A stretch of 52,036 bases of DNA from Actinomycetes bacterium (GTDB taxonomy: Bacteria; Actinomycetota; Actinomycetes; Nanopelagicales; Nanopelagicaceae): the NCBI GenBank assembly GCA_025363635.1, contig JANYDL010000091.1, positions 1-52,036 of the forward strand, written 5' to 3'. Below are positions 17,487-26,828 of the stretch, piece by piece. The position numbers and the translations under genes are program-made. Within the stretch, counting starts at the first letter, position 1, and each line of letters begins with the position of its first letter. The notes under the pieces were generated by a model. The model worked only from the letters and a program-made list of their open reading frames with translations, did not search any database and was not told the DNA's origin.

Positions 17487-19703
17487 ATGGCTACTGAGCC
17501 AAAAGCCCCGCGTAAGCGCGTGGCAAAAAAAATAACATCCAGCGCAAAAGAGGCAGCACCAAGCGTTGAAGCGGCTGAACCTAAGAAATCTGCTCGAAAG
17601 AGCGCATCATCGATTCCCGTTCCGATCTTTCAAGCAGCTCCGGCCGAAGCAAAAGCGCCACGCGCTCCACGAAACCCAGCGCAATCCACATCACCAGGTT
17701 CAACGATTTCACCAGATGAGAAGGCAAGCCCACCAGTTAAAAAGGCGACAGGATCGCGCAAGAAAGTGCCAACTGTCATTCCCGAGGAGATTGCTGAATC
17801 CGCAACCGGAGATGACAGTCGCGGGCGTAGGCGCCGTCGCGGTGGACGTGGTCGACGTCGTAATGGCTCTGGTGCAGAAGATGGCCTAGATGTTTCGAAA
17901 GTGGACAGCGCTGAAGAGTCAGAAGATGAGACTTCAAAGTCTGCGACACATAGACGTCGACGACGCAGGTCAAGTGCTGAGGGAGTGACTCCAGGCGAGA
18001 CGATTGAAGAAGATGGCGTCATCACGGTTGTCAAAGTTCGTGAAGCGCGCGAGCAAAAGGAAGTTCGTGAACCGCGTGAACGTCCAGCACGTCGTGAATC
18101 CTCTCGAACTCCACGTCGCGGAAATCGCGAACCTCGAAACGAATATCGTGAGCCGTATCGCAAGCGCGGGACAATCATTACTGAGGGTGAATTTTTAGCT
18201 CGTCGTGAAAATGTTGATCGTGAAATGCTTGTTCGACAAATAGGTGATCGTACTCAAATTGCCGTCATCGAAGATAAAGTTATGGTTGAGCATTACGTCA
18301 ACCGACATAGCAACGTCTCTTATGTAGGAAATGTGTATTTAGGTCGCGTCCAGAATGTGCTTCCAAGCATGGAGGCCGCATTCGTGGATATTGGCAAAGG
18401 GCGCAATGCTGTTCTTTATGCAGCAGAAGTCAATTGGGATGCGGCGGGAATTTCTGATTCTCAACCGCGCAAGATTGAAATGGTTTTGAAAACGGGTCAA
18501 CCAGTTTTGGTTCAAGTGACAAAGGATCCAATTGGGCAAAAGGGAGCGCGTCTCACTAGCCAAATTAGCTTGCCAGGTCGCTATTTGGTCTACGTGCCAG
18601 GCGGAGGAATGAGCGGCATCAGCCGACGTCTTCCTGAACCAGAGCGCGCACGTCTAAAGTCAATTCTTAAGTCGTTAGTGCCGGAAGAGGCGGGCGTCAT
18701 TGTCCGCACCGCGGCTGAAGGTGCAAGTGATAATGAAATTGAAGGTGATGTAGCACGACTCAAAGCCCAATGGGATGACATCGTTGCGAAGTCGGAGAAT
18801 TCTAATTTTCACGCACCTGCACTTCTCTACTCCGAACCTGATCTAGCAGTGCGCGTCATTCGAGATATCTTCAATGAAGATTTCCGAAAACTTACGATTC
18901 AGGGAAATGATGCATGGGAAGAAATCAATAACTATCTTGGATTTATTGCCCCTGAGCTGACATCAAAGATTGAAAAGTGGACTGGTCCAGGAGATCTCTT
19001 CACCGATTTCCGTGTGGATGAGCAATTGTCAAAAGCTTTTGATCGCAAGGTGTTCCTTCCTTCTGGCGGATCACTTGTTATCGATCGCACCGAAGCAATG
19101 ATCGTTATTGACGTTAATACTGGAAAGTTCATCGGTAAAGGCGGAAATCTTGAAGAGACGGTTACGAAGAACAACCTAGAAGCTGCAGAGGAAATTGCGC
19201 GTCAACTTCGATTGCGCGACTTAGGTGGCATCATCGTGATCGACTTTATTGACATGATTCTTGAATCAAATAGAGAACAGGTTCTTCGTCGATTGGTAGA
19301 GTGCCTGGGTCGTGATCGCACGAAACATCAGGTGGCAGAGGTAACTTCCCTCGGTTTAGTTCAAATGACACGCAAACGTGTAGGACAAGGGCTAATTGAG
19401 GCTTTTTCCACTACTTGTGATAGTTGTGGTGGTCGAGGAATTCACATCCACACCGATCCTGTTAAGGCAAAAACTTCGATGCCATTCGAGGAGATTGCGA
19501 TTTCCTCACGCGCTCTCGTCGAGGACGACCTACCCGACCATGAAACAAATTCATCGATCTTAGAAGAACGTGATGTGCAGTCCGATTTTGCAGTGGAAAT
19601 TCCCTCCGCAAAGCTTGCCGTTGAGGTGAAGTCCGCACCCGCTGCAGCAGGCCGCCGCCGGCGCAGAGCAGTAAGTACGGGGGTTGTTACCCCAGGTTCT
19701 TGA
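17487..19703 (+). CDS. rne: Ribonuclease E/G with arginine-rich N-terminal extension
   Basis: The enzyme starts mRNA decay and matures structured RNAs by single-strand cuts. About 250 residues of low-complexity N-terminus come first, with RRRRGGRGRRR near 110 and many RE/PR repeats, probably disordered and RNA-binding. The S1 domain (NVYLGRVQNVLPSMEAAFVD) follows. The DNase I-like catalytic core has acidic residues in IVIDVNTGKF and IIVIDFIDM. A CxxC zinc-link (TTCDSCGGRG) precedes a short basic tail. The ATG at 17487 gives MATEPKAPRKRVAKK, a plausible N-terminus. Its nearest SD-like GAGGA is about 13 nt away, so the start is not certain. The frame is open to a TTG at 17301. The product is 738 aa from the ATG. 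Confidence 0.92.
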   Translation: MATEPKAPRKRVAKKITSSAKEAAPSVEAAEPKKSARKSASSIPVPIFQAAPAEAKAPRAPRNPAQSTSPGSTISPDEKASPPVKKATGSRKKVPTVIPEEIAESATGDDSRGRRRRRGGRGRRRNGSGAEDGLDVSKVDSAEESEDETSKSATHRRRRRRSSAEGVTPGETIEEDGVITVVKVREAREQKEVREPRERPARRESSRTPRRGNREPRNEYREPYRKRGTIITEGEFLARRENVDREMLVRQIGDRTQIAVIEDKVMVEHYVNRHSNVSYVGNVYLGRVQNVLPSMEAAFVDIGKGRNAVLYAAEVNWDAAGISDSQPRKIEMVLKTGQPVLVQVTKDPIGQKGARLTSQISLPGRYLVYVPGGGMSGISRRLPEPERARLKSILKSLVPEEAGVIVRTAAEGASDNEIEGDVARLKAQWDDIVAKSENSNFHAPALLYSEPDLAVRVIRDIFNEDFRKLTIQGNDAWEEINNYLGFIAPELTSKIEKWTGPGDLFTDFRVDEQLSKAFDRKVFLPSGGSLVIDRTEAMIVIDVNTGKFIGKGGNLEETVTKNNLEAAEEIARQLRLRDLGGIIVIDFIDMILESNREQVLRRLVECLGRDRTKHQVAEVTSLGLVQMTRKRVGQGLIEAFSTTCDSCGGRGIHIHTDPVKAKTSMPFEEIAISSRALVEDDLPDHETNSSILEERDVQSDFAVEIPSAKLAVEVKSAPAAAGRRRRRAVSTGVVTPGS

Positions 19704-19740
19704 TCAACGGGCGCCAATCTGGAGCCGAGATAGCGCCAGT

Positions 19741-19770
19741 TTGACCTTAGGGGGCACTTCTCCGTACCCT
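19741..19770 (+). promoter_or_regulatory. Promoter of rplU-rpmA
   Basis: The -35 TTGACC (19741-19746) and -10 TACCCT (19765-19770) are separated by 18 bp. This leaves a 5' leader of about 80 nt before the rplU GTG. Within the leader the sequence TTTTTTAAG occurs twice, at 19790 and 19820. Confidence 0.6.
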
Positions 19771-19856
19771 TAGCCCTTGCTTAATGGTCTTTTTTAAGGT
19801 CATCACGCTTATTACTGAGTTTTTTAAGAGATGGATCAACGAACTGGAGTCGAAAC

Positions 19857-20171
19857 GTGTACGCAATTGTGAAGGCTGGTGGCCGCCAAGAGAAGGTCGC
19901 CGTCGGAGATACGCTCACCGTCGATCGACTTAGCAGTACAGCAGGTTCCACCGTAACTTTCCCTGCGATTCTCCTTGTCGATGGAACCAAGGTCACCACT
20001 GACCCCAAGGTCCTTTCCGGCATCAAGGTCACCGCTGAAGTTATTGATGAAACCAAGGGTCCAAAGATCCACATTCTTCGGTACCACAACAAGACTGGTT
20101 ATCGTCGTCGTCAGGGTCATCGATCACAGAACACTCGCGTTTTAATCACCGCCATTAACGGCATTAACTAA
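19857..20171 (+). CDS. rplU: Ribosomal protein bL21
   Basis: This 50S subunit protein binds 23S rRNA. It shows the family pattern [19 protein letters not shown] at the start and a basic tail [17 protein letters not shown]. The length of 104 aa is normal. GGAG lies 7 nt before the GTG start. It is co-transcribed with rpmA, as in most bacteria. Confidence 0.97.
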   Translation: MYAIVKAGGRQEKVAVGDTLTVDRLSSTAGSTVTFPAILLVDGTKVTTDPKVLSGIKVTAEVIDETKGPKIHILRYHNKTGYRRRQGHRSQNTRVLITAINGIN

Positions 20172-20182
20172 GGAGTTGAGCG

Positions 20183-20437
20183 ATGGCTAGTAAAAAGGGA
20201 GTCTCGTCAACGCGCAATGGTCGCGATTCAAATGCGCAATATCTCGGAATTAAGCGCTTCGGCGGTCAGGTAGTGAAGAACGGTGAGATCCTCGTGCGCC
20301 AACGTGGCACCCATTTCCACCCAGGGGCAAATGTTGGACGTGGCAAGGATGACACTCTCTTCGCACTTGCAGCGGGGTCCGTTGAATTTGGTCGTGCTCG
20401 TGGTCGTCGTGTTGTGAATGTAGTTCCCGTCGCCTAG
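20183..20437 (+). CDS. rpmA: Ribosomal protein bL27
   Basis: The bL27 tail reaches the peptidyl-transferase centre. The N-terminus is [19 protein letters not shown] with no extra cleavable leader. The core holds [19 protein letters not shown] residues ([19 protein letters not shown]). The length of 84 aa is normal. AAGGAG lies 8 nt before the ATG. A strong terminator follows. Confidence 0.97.
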   Translation: MASKKGVSSTRNGRDSNAQYLGIKRFGGQVVKNGEILVRQRGTHFHPGANVGRGKDDTLFALAAGSVEFGRARGRRVVNVVPVA

Positions 20438-20455
20438 TTCTCGGTACTCATAATT

Positions 20456-20493
20456 GAGCGGGCCGTGAATTCGGACCCGCTCTTTTATTTTTC
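20456..20493 (+). terminator. Intrinsic terminator after rpmA
   Basis: GAGCGGG pairs with CCCGCTC, extended by CCG/CGG with one bulged A around a 6-nt loop. The stem runs into TTTTATTTTT. It separates rplU-rpmA from obgE. Confidence 0.9.
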
Positions 20494-20526
20494 TCAATCT
20501 TTTTTACTGAAACGAAGGAGAGGCAG

Positions 20527-22011
20527 ATGACAACTTTTGTTGATCGAGTGACTCTCTTTGCCGCAGCAGGTAAAGGGGGAGATGGTTGCGTCTCTGTCAA
20601 ACGTGAAAAATTTAAGCCGCTCGGTGGACCAGATGGAGGTAACGGCGGTCGTGGTGGAGATGTCACCCTCGTCGTCGATCCCAATGTCACGACACTCTTA
20701 GATTTTCACCATTCTCCGCATCGCAAAGCAAGTTCAGGTCGAGCAGGATACGGCGATCGTAAAGATGGACCTTCTGGGGATGACATTATTTTAAAAGTTC
20801 CCAATGGAACCGTTGTTATGGACGCTAATGGAACACAAATCGCAGATCTAGTTGGCAATGGAACTATTTTTGTTGCAGCGCAAGGTGGCCGAGGAGGGCT
20901 GGGTAACCTTGCCCTCTCTTCTGCAAAACGACGCGCACCAGGCTTTGCTCTACTGGGAGAACCTGGTGAAGAGCGCACGCTCATTCTTGAACTCAAGAGC
21001 GTCGCTGATATCGCACTCGTTGGATATCCAAGTGCTGGAAAATCTTCGCTTATTGCCGCAATTTCTGCAGCGCGTCCAAAGATTGCTGATTATCCATTCA
21101 CCACCCTTGTTCCAAATCTTGGCGTTGTGCAAGCAGGTGAGACTCGGTTTACCGTTGCCGATGTTCCCGGATTGATACCAGGAGCAAGTCAAGGAAAAGG
21201 TTTGGGACTTGAGTTTTTACGTCACGTAGAACGTTGCGTTGCGCTCGTACATGTTCTTGATTGCGGAACTCTCGAAACTGATCGTGATCCTATTCATGAC
21301 TTAGAAATTATCGAACATGAACTTTCTGAGTACGGCGGTCTCGATGATCGCCCTCGGATTATTGCATTAAATAAAATCGATCTTCCTGACGGTGAGGCCA
21401 TGGCAGAGATGGTCGCTCAGTCTTTACGTGATCGCGGTTATGAGGTTTATCCTGTATCCGCCGCGTCTCGTGCTGGACTTACCGACCTTACCTATGCGAT
21501 GGCTCGTTTGGTCATGAAATCGCGTTCAGAATTGGCAGTAGAAGAGCGCACGCGAATAGTTCTACGTCCTCCAGCTGTTGATGACTCTGGGTTTACGGTT
21601 GAGGCCAACGTTGACGGTTCATTTACTGTGCTTGGTCCAAAAATTGTCCGATGGGTTCTGCAGACTAACTTCAAGAATGCCGAAGCGATTGGTTATCTCG
21701 CAGACCGCATGGCACAACTCGGAGTAGAGCGTGAACTTTTCCGCAAAGGTGCAATTTCTGGAAGTGAAGTGAGAGTGGGTAAAGGCGATGACGCAGTGGT
21801 GTTCGATTGGGAACCAACAATTGAAGCCGGAGCCGAATTACTAGGAGCGCGTGGAGATGACACACGATTCGATTCACTTTGGCGCGGTTATGAAAGACCT
21901 CATGATGTATTGAGCGATGAGGAAGTTGCTCGTCAGTGGGAATACAAAGTCGCGGATCCTCATACCCCGGAAATTTCACCTGAGATCGAAACTGACCAAG
22001 CAGATGCGTAG
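20527..22011 (+). CDS. obgE: GTPase Obg/CgtA
   Basis: This ribosome-assembly GTPase also takes part in stress signalling. The glycine-rich Obg fold covers about residues 1-157 ([15 protein letters not shown] and others). The G domain follows with GYPSAGKSS (G1), DVPGLIPGA (G3) and NKID (G4). The C-terminal OCT domain covers about 340-425 ([20 protein letters not shown]). The length of 494 aa is normal for actinobacteria. AAGGAG lies 8 nt before the ATG. The end overlaps proB by 8 bp. Confidence 0.97.
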   Translation: MTTFVDRVTLFAAAGKGGDGCVSVKREKFKPLGGPDGGNGGRGGDVTLVVDPNVTTLLDFHHSPHRKASSGRAGYGDRKDGPSGDDIILKVPNGTVVMDANGTQIADLVGNGTIFVAAQGGRGGLGNLALSSAKRRAPGFALLGEPGEERTLILELKSVADIALVGYPSAGKSSLIAAISAARPKIADYPFTTLVPNLGVVQAGETRFTVADVPGLIPGASQGKGLGLEFLRHVERCVALVHVLDCGTLETDRDPIHDLEIIEHELSEYGGLDDRPRIIALNKIDLPDGEAMAEMVAQSLRDRGYEVYPVSAASRAGLTDLTYAMARLVMKSRSELAVEERTRIVLRPPAVDDSGFTVEANVDGSFTVLGPKIVRWVLQTNFKNAEAIGYLADRMAQLGVERELFRKGAISGSEVRVGKGDDAVVFDWEPTIEAGAELLGARGDDTRFDSLWRGYERPHDVLSDEEVARQWEYKVADPHTPEISPEIETDQADA

Positions 22012-23122
22012 CCATATTGTTGATGCGAAGAAAATTGTCATAAAGATTGGATCTTCTTCATTAACAGGTAACGCCGGTGCCCAATTAGATTCTATTGCGG
22101 TTGATCGTTTAGTCGACGCAGTCTCATCAGCTCGCGCACGTGGGGCTGAAGTGACGGTCGTTTCTTCAGGTGCGATTGCGGCAGGACTTTCGCCCTTGGG
22201 TTTAAAGACTCGCCCCAAAGATCTTGCTACGCAGCAGGCCGCTGCTGCCGTCGGTCAAGGTTTGTTGATGCATCGATATACCGAAAGCTTTGCCCGCTAT
22301 GCAATTACAACTTCGCAAATCCTTCTTACTACACAAGATGTGATTCATCGTTCTCACTACCAAAATGCTCAGCGGACTTTATATCGATTGTTGGCTTTGG
22401 GTGTCGTTCCAATCATCAACGAAAATGACACCGTGGGAACCCAAGAAATTAGGTTTGGCGATAATGATCGCCTTGCGGCGCTCGTTTCACTTCTCATGGG
22501 TGCAGATCTGCTTGTTCTTATTTCAGATATTGATGCTCTCTATGACTCACCACCAAGAAATCCGCAAGCAAGACGAATCACTAGCGTTGCGTCGGTGAGT
22601 GATGTTGATGAATCCACTTTGGGCGGTGCGGGAAGCGCTGGGGTTGGCAGTGGAGGAATGCTCACCAAAATAGAGGCTGCACGTATTTCGACCGGTGCGG
22701 GGATTCCCATGCTATTGACAAGTTTAAAAGAAGTTGGCTCTGCACTTTTGGGTGAAGATTGTGGGACGTATTTCGAAGCGCAGCCTTCCAAGTCGAATTC
22801 GCGTCTCCTTTGGCTCGCCCACGCTTCCACACCCCATGGTCGATTGATCGTCGATAGCGGAGCTGTTAAAGCCTTGATCGAAAGAAGCGTTTCACTACTC
22901 CCTGCTGGCGTAACCCAGGTAGTGGGTGAATTTAGCGCGGGAGATGCAGTTGAAGTTTCAGGCGAAGATGGAAAAGTTTTTGCGCGCGGATTGGTTGCCT
23001 TTGATTCAGTGGAAATTCCACAGATGCTTGGTCGATCGACAAAAGAATTGGCAAGGGAACTCGGCCCGGAGTATGAGCGTGAACTTATCCATAGAGACGA
23101 TCTCGTCATTCTCAAAATTTGA
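22004..23122 (+). CDS. proB: Glutamate 5-kinase
   Basis: This is the first enzyme of proline synthesis, phosphorylating glutamate with ATP. The amino-acid-kinase domain opens with [14 protein letters not shown] and contains NENDTV and GTGGMLTK-type ([14 protein letters not shown]) motifs. A C-terminal PUA domain covers about residues 275-365. I chose the ATG at 22004, whose ATGCGTAG overlaps the obgE stop, because the family N-terminus begins there. The frame stays open upstream inside obgE. The length of 372 aa is normal. Its partner proA lies about 2.1 kb downstream rather than adjacent. Confidence 0.95.
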   Translation: MRSHIVDAKKIVIKIGSSSLTGNAGAQLDSIAVDRLVDAVSSARARGAEVTVVSSGAIAAGLSPLGLKTRPKDLATQQAAAAVGQGLLMHRYTESFARYAITTSQILLTTQDVIHRSHYQNAQRTLYRLLALGVVPIINENDTVGTQEIRFGDNDRLAALVSLLMGADLLVLISDIDALYDSPPRNPQARRITSVASVSDVDESTLGGAGSAGVGSGGMLTKIEAARISTGAGIPMLLTSLKEVGSALLGEDCGTYFEAQPSKSNSRLLWLAHASTPHGRLIVDSGAVKALIERSVSLLPAGVTQVVGEFSAGDAVEVSGEDGKVFARGLVAFDSVEIPQMLGRSTKELARELGPEYERELIHRDDLVILKI

Positions 23123-23212
23123 ATTCGTGCTAGCACTCGCATTTTCCCTACTTCCAGAAACTTGCACTCCTTAAAATGGTAAACGCTTGAGAGTTTGCTT
23201 TTAGGAGAGGCC

Positions 23213-24052
23213 ATGGCGAAGTTTCTGAGAAGGTTCGAGATTTTCTTCTGCGCATTCATTTTGATTGGCATGAGCGGAATTACGATTTCTGGTGCAGCAA
23301 CTTCAAAATATTCGAAACCGTCAGCCCCCACCAATCTGACGGGCGTTGGAGGGTTGGAAAGCGCAACATTGAGTTGGAAAGCACCAATCAGCAACGGTGG
23401 ACAAAAAATCACGGCCTACCGAGTTCGTCTGATCTATGACAATTCGTATTACGTTTGTCAAGGTTCGGGCACCACATGCAAAGTTCCTGTTAAAAACCCA
23501 AATAAACCGAGGGCTAAGCCCATACCCGTTTGGACTGCTTTCGTCATCGCGGCGACTAATTCAGTCGGTACTGGAGCGTATTCAGATGTTGCTGCGCGCG
23601 TGCAAGTACGTTTCAGCGAAACCGCGTTCATCGCACCAAAATTCGCCCCTCCTAGTCCCTCCCCAACTGCAACCGATTCTCAGATCGCCTCCGCTTTGAA
23701 TGTCTTTGATGGAACTTATTCTGGTCGTACCGACCTCGCTATTTTCCACGCGGGAACTCAAACTCCTGCCTCGGTCACTCCCATTCCTACTGCTTTTGTT
23801 GTGACAAATGGCTCGGGTAAAGGATCGGCAGATACTTGGAATGTGGCTGGACGAGTGGTGGATGCGGCGGGAATTGCGACGGTGACAGCAAGTAATTCCC
23901 TTTATGGTGCAATCACTTTCACTGTTAATTTCGCTCTGGACCCGGTGAGTAAATTGATGGTCGGAACGGGCAAAGGTGTCCAGACGGTGGTCATGCCATT
24001 GTTGGGCGAGTTACGAATTGAATTCTCATTCAGTGTAACGCGACAAACCTAG
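23213..24052 (+). CDS. Secreted fibronectin type III domain protein
   Basis: A signal peptide is evident: basic MAKFLRRF, a hydrophobic core and an AA-containing cleavage region near residue 29. One fibronectin-III domain covers about residues 35-125 (PSAPTNLTGVGGLESATLSW onward). It has a likely disulphide pair (C in YYVCQGSGTTCK). A Pro/Ser/Thr linker near 150 precedes a beta-rich C-terminal domain that I do not recognise. GGAGAG lies just before the chosen ATG. It is probably an exported surface or adhesion protein. Its stop overlaps the convergent neighbour's stop. No specific function can be assigned. Confidence 0.7.
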   Translation: MAKFLRRFEIFFCAFILIGMSGITISGAATSKYSKPSAPTNLTGVGGLESATLSWKAPISNGGQKITAYRVRLIYDNSYYVCQGSGTTCKVPVKNPNKPRAKPIPVWTAFVIAATNSVGTGAYSDVAARVQVRFSETAFIAPKFAPPSPSPTATDSQIASALNVFDGTYSGRTDLAIFHAGTQTPASVTPIPTAFVVTNGSGKGSADTWNVAGRVVDAAGIATVTASNSLYGAITFTVNFALDPVSKLMVGTGKGVQTVVMPLLGELRIEFSFSVTRQT

Positions 24053-25200
24053 AGTTTGGTGGAAATCAAACTTTGTAAAACTCTGACGGTTAGCGCTTCA
24101 TCATTTCCACTGTCCGTCGGTTCATCGCTAAGTTTTACAATTACCGTTTTAGTTTGCGGATGTACATAAACATATTGACCGTGTAAGCCAAGAAGCATCG
24201 TGACTCCTTCAAAGGGATGCCAAACTTGTGCCCCGTAGCCCCAGTTATGATCCAAAGTTGTTACGGCGGTCGTTAGGCGCTTGCGCCATTCGGTGCTGAT
24301 GATGTTGCTCGAGTCATTGAGAACCAATTCACCGATCCGCGCATAATCTCTGGCTGTGGCGTTGAAACAACAGAAAGTTTTTTCCAGACCACCGACGTGG
24401 TCAACATTCCAGAATGCGGTATCCGCAGCCCCGATCGGTTGCCACACTTTCTTGCTGAAGTAATCTACGACGCTCATGCCGCTGACTTTCTTAATGATGA
24501 AGCCCAGCATCTGAGTATCCACGCTTCTGTACTCCGATTTAGTCCCTGGATCCCAACTCATCTTTCGATTATGTGTCATAAAGAAATTGAGATCTGTTGT
24601 CGCATACATTTGTGCGATTCCGACGCCCCAACCTGAAGGGCCAGAAGGATAATTGTCTGATACTGCGACACCCGCTTGCATATCAAGCAAACTTTGAATC
24701 GTTACCTTGTCGAAATTTCCGCCAGTCTCATATTCTGGAAAATATTTGACGAAAGTATCGGATTCTTTGATTTTGCCAGCCGAAATCAGCTGGCCGATCA
24801 TGATCGAAGTCAGCGTTTTCGCGACTGAGTAAGAAGGTAATTTCGTTTTCGATGTTGTCGATTTGCTGTACCACTCGTAGGTGATCACGCCATCACGAAT
24901 TACCAGAAAGGCGTTGGTCGAAGTCTTGGAGAGAAATGTCGCCCAATCGATGTTCGAGCCATTCCAATCAACTTTTTCGGGCATTGGCTCGGCCTTTACG
25001 TCCCATTGCGCTGGCGTGGAAGATGCGTTGACAACATGGAACGGCATCAAAGTTGGAGTTTTGGAGGCTGGCGCAATACCGAGTCGAATGGCGGCAATTG
25101 GCTCTGGATAATGAATGACGCGCGTAACTCCAAAAAGTACGAGGTAAATAGCAAGAAGTGAGACGAAAAGTCGTCGCGTAAATCGAAATATTGTCCGCAC
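24049..25200 (-). CDS. Serine hydrolase, class C beta-lactamase / DD-peptidase family
   Basis: The protein has an N-terminal membrane anchor or signal segment (about residues 9-28) and a serine beta-lactamase-like domain facing outside. Motifs are SVAK at 125-128 (nucleophile Ser), YRS at 224-226 in the YxN position and LHGQ near 340 in the KTG/HxG position. Such enzymes include esterases, D-aminopeptidases and penicillin-recognising peptidases, so a true beta-lactamase role is not shown. It starts with GTG. TATGAT ends 6 nt before that codon, again a leaderless arrangement. It is divergent from proA with only 33 bp between starts. Confidence 0.85.
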   Translation of the reverse strand: MRTIFRFTRRLFVSLLAIYLVLFGVTRVIHYPEPIAAIRLGIAPASKTPTLMPFHVVNASSTPAQWDVKAEPMPEKVDWNGSNIDWATFLSKTSTNAFLVIRDGVITYEWYSKSTTSKTKLPSYSVAKTLTSIMIGQLISAGKIKESDTFVKYFPEYETGGNFDKVTIQSLLDMQAGVAVSDNYPSGPSGWGVGIAQMYATTDLNFFMTHNRKMSWDPGTKSEYRSVDTQMLGFIIKKVSGMSVVDYFSKKVWQPIGAADTAFWNVDHVGGLEKTFCCFNATARDYARIGELVLNDSSNIISTEWRKRLTTAVTTLDHNWGYGAQVWHPFEGVTMLLGLHGQYVYVHPQTKTVIVKLSDEPTDSGNDEALTVRVLQSLISTKL

Positions 25201-25233
25201 ATACCCATCATAAGCCCCGCTAGGCTTGAGTAT
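25201..25233. promoter_or_regulatory. Compact divergent promoter region, serine hydrolase and proA
   Basis: TAGGCT (25221-25226) ends 7 nt before the proA ATG. On the minus strand TATGAT (25207-25212 on plus) ends 6 nt before the hydrolase GTG. Neither gene has a good Shine-Dalgarno site. Each -35 region would have to lie in or next to the opposite gene's promoter. Confidence 0.5.
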
Positions 25234-26502
25234 ATGGATGCTGATTCCGTCGTTGCCACGCTCGCAACCACTGCGAGAGTAGCAGCGCGAACTTTGTCAT
25301 CTTCATTGGGTTCGGACCGAAAGATGGCCTTATTTTCCATTGCAGACGAAATGGAAAAGCAAAGTTCGCTGATTCTGATAGCCAACTCTAAAGATATGGA
25401 GCGGGGCAGAGCCGTTGGGCTAAGCCCTCAACTTTTGGATCGACTTCTCCTCACGCCCGAGAGAATTTCCGGAATGGCAGTCGGTGCGCGGAACGTAGCA
25501 AATCTTCCCGATCCTTTGCGCGTCATTGTGCGGGAATCAGTTCTTCCTAATGGATTGCATCTTCGACAGATGACCGTCCCTTTTGGTGTCGTCGGAATGG
25601 TCTACGAAGCTCGACCAAATGTAACCGTCGATGCCGCTGTAATTTTATTGATGTCAGGAAACGCGGCTCTATTGCGCGGCTCATCAAGTGCTGCTTCAAC
25701 TAACGCGGTATTAGTCGCAGTCATGCGCGAAGCATTGGAACGTACTGTGATTTCCCCTGAAGTAATACAACTCGTCCCCTCCGATAATCGAGAAACAGTT
25801 AACGCGCTGCTGCATGCGCGAGGAAAAGTTGATCTTGTGATTCCGAGGGGAAGTGCTGAGTTGATACAAATGGTCGTGGACGAGGCGACAGTACCTACGA
25901 TCGAAACGGGTGCTGGAGTTTGTCACGTCTACGTGGATGAATTTGCCGATTTCGCAAAGGCGATTTCAATTTTGATTAATTCAAAAGTACAACGCCCGAG
26001 TGTGTGTAATGCTGCCGAAACTCTACTTGTGAACTCTGCCATAGCCGAAAAGTTTTTACCTATGGCGCTGAACGCCTTAAAAGAAGAGGGGGTCGTTCTC
26101 CACTGTGATGAAAAAGTGCAATCAGTTGCTCATGAATTAGGTATCTCTTCATCGCCAATTGGTGAGGCAAATTGGTCTACTGAATATGGAACATTGGAGA
26201 TGAATGTAGGTATTGTCGATTCAGTAGAAAAGGCCATTGATCACATTGCTAAATACGGCACTGGTCACACCGAAGCAATAGTTACTGAGTCTCAAGCCGC
26301 CGCTGAGCGCTTTATTACTCTCTCTGATTGCGCCGCCGTGATGGTAAATGCATCGACCCGATTTACCGATGGTGAACAGATGGGTTTTGGCGCGGAAATC
26401 GGCATTTCTAATCAGAAATTACACGCTAGGGGTCCGATGGGTCTTGAAGCCATGACAACGACAACCTGGATAGTGACAGGGACTGGGCAAATTCGCAGTT
26501 AG
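25234..26502 (+). CDS. proA: Glutamate-5-semialdehyde dehydrogenase (gamma-glutamyl phosphate reductase)
   Basis: This is the second step of proline synthesis, reducing glutamyl phosphate with NADPH. It is an aldehyde-dehydrogenase-fold protein of 422 aa. The catalytic Cys lies in RPSVCNAAETLLV (near residue 256). Other family motifs are GVVGMVYEARPNVTVDAA and TEAIVTESQAAAERF. The start ATG lacks a clear Shine-Dalgarno site and fits a leaderless message. The nadD and rsfS genes that often follow proA in actinobacteria are absent here. Confidence 0.96.
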   Translation: MDADSVVATLATTARVAARTLSSSLGSDRKMALFSIADEMEKQSSLILIANSKDMERGRAVGLSPQLLDRLLLTPERISGMAVGARNVANLPDPLRVIVRESVLPNGLHLRQMTVPFGVVGMVYEARPNVTVDAAVILLMSGNAALLRGSSSAASTNAVLVAVMREALERTVISPEVIQLVPSDNRETVNALLHARGKVDLVIPRGSAELIQMVVDEATVPTIETGAGVCHVYVDEFADFAKAISILINSKVQRPSVCNAAETLLVNSAIAEKFLPMALNALKEEGVVLHCDEKVQSVAHELGISSSPIGEANWSTEYGTLEMNVGIVDSVEKAIDHIAKYGTGHTEAIVTESQAAAERFITLSDCAAVMVNASTRFTDGEQMGFGAEIGISNQKLHARGPMGLEAMTTTTWIVTGTGQIRS

Positions 26503-26515
26503 GTCTCTGCCTAAT

Positions 26516-26521
26516 TAGGAT
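26516..26521 (+). promoter_or_regulatory. Candidate -10 element of gatCAB
   Basis: TAGGAT ends 7 nt before the gatC ATG. TTCGCA 18 bp upstream (26492-26497) could be the -35. The AGGA inside the same hexamer could alternatively act as a Shine-Dalgarno site, so the leaderless reading is less certain here. Confidence 0.45.
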
Positions 26522-26528
26522 TCACACC

Positions 26529-26828
26529 ATGAGCACTCTTTCACGCGCAGATGTCGCCAACTTGGCCCGATTGGCTCGAATCGAGATGACTGATCAGGAA
26601 TTGGATGATCTCTCCTCTGAGATGGATGTGATTCTTTCAGCTGTTGCTCGAGTGCAGGAAGTGGCAACAAGTGATGTAAAACCGACCTCTCATCCATTGC
26701 CTCTTAGAAATGTTGTGAGAGGCGATGTCGTGACACCAAGTCTTTCCCCAGAAGCGGCCCTCTCTGGTGCTCCTGCAAGTGAAGAGCAACGCTTTCGGGT
26801 CCCTCAGATTTTGGGAGAAGAAGCATGA
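26529..26828 (+). CDS. gatC: Asp/Glu-tRNA amidotransferase subunit C
   Basis: This small subunit (99 aa) holds GatA and GatB together in the complex that converts Glu-tRNA(Gln) or Asp-tRNA(Asn) to the amidated forms. The family opening [22 protein letters not shown] and the end pattern FRVPQIL are present. It overlaps gatA as ATGA. Confidence 0.95.
   Translation: MSTLSRADVANLARLARIEMTDQELDDLSSEMDVILSAVARVQEVATSDVKPTSHPLPLRNVVRGDVVTPSLSPEAALSGAPASEEQRFRVPQILGEEA

Noticed and set aside
17630-18178. Minus-strand Arg/Ser-rich frame opposite rne
   Set aside because: It is a shadow of the low-complexity RNase E arm, with no ribosome-binding site or known domain.
24049-25200. True antibiotic-resistance beta-lactamase
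   Set aside because: The motifs show only the broad class C/DD-peptidase/esterase fold. The YxN position is YRS, so substrate cannot be claimed.
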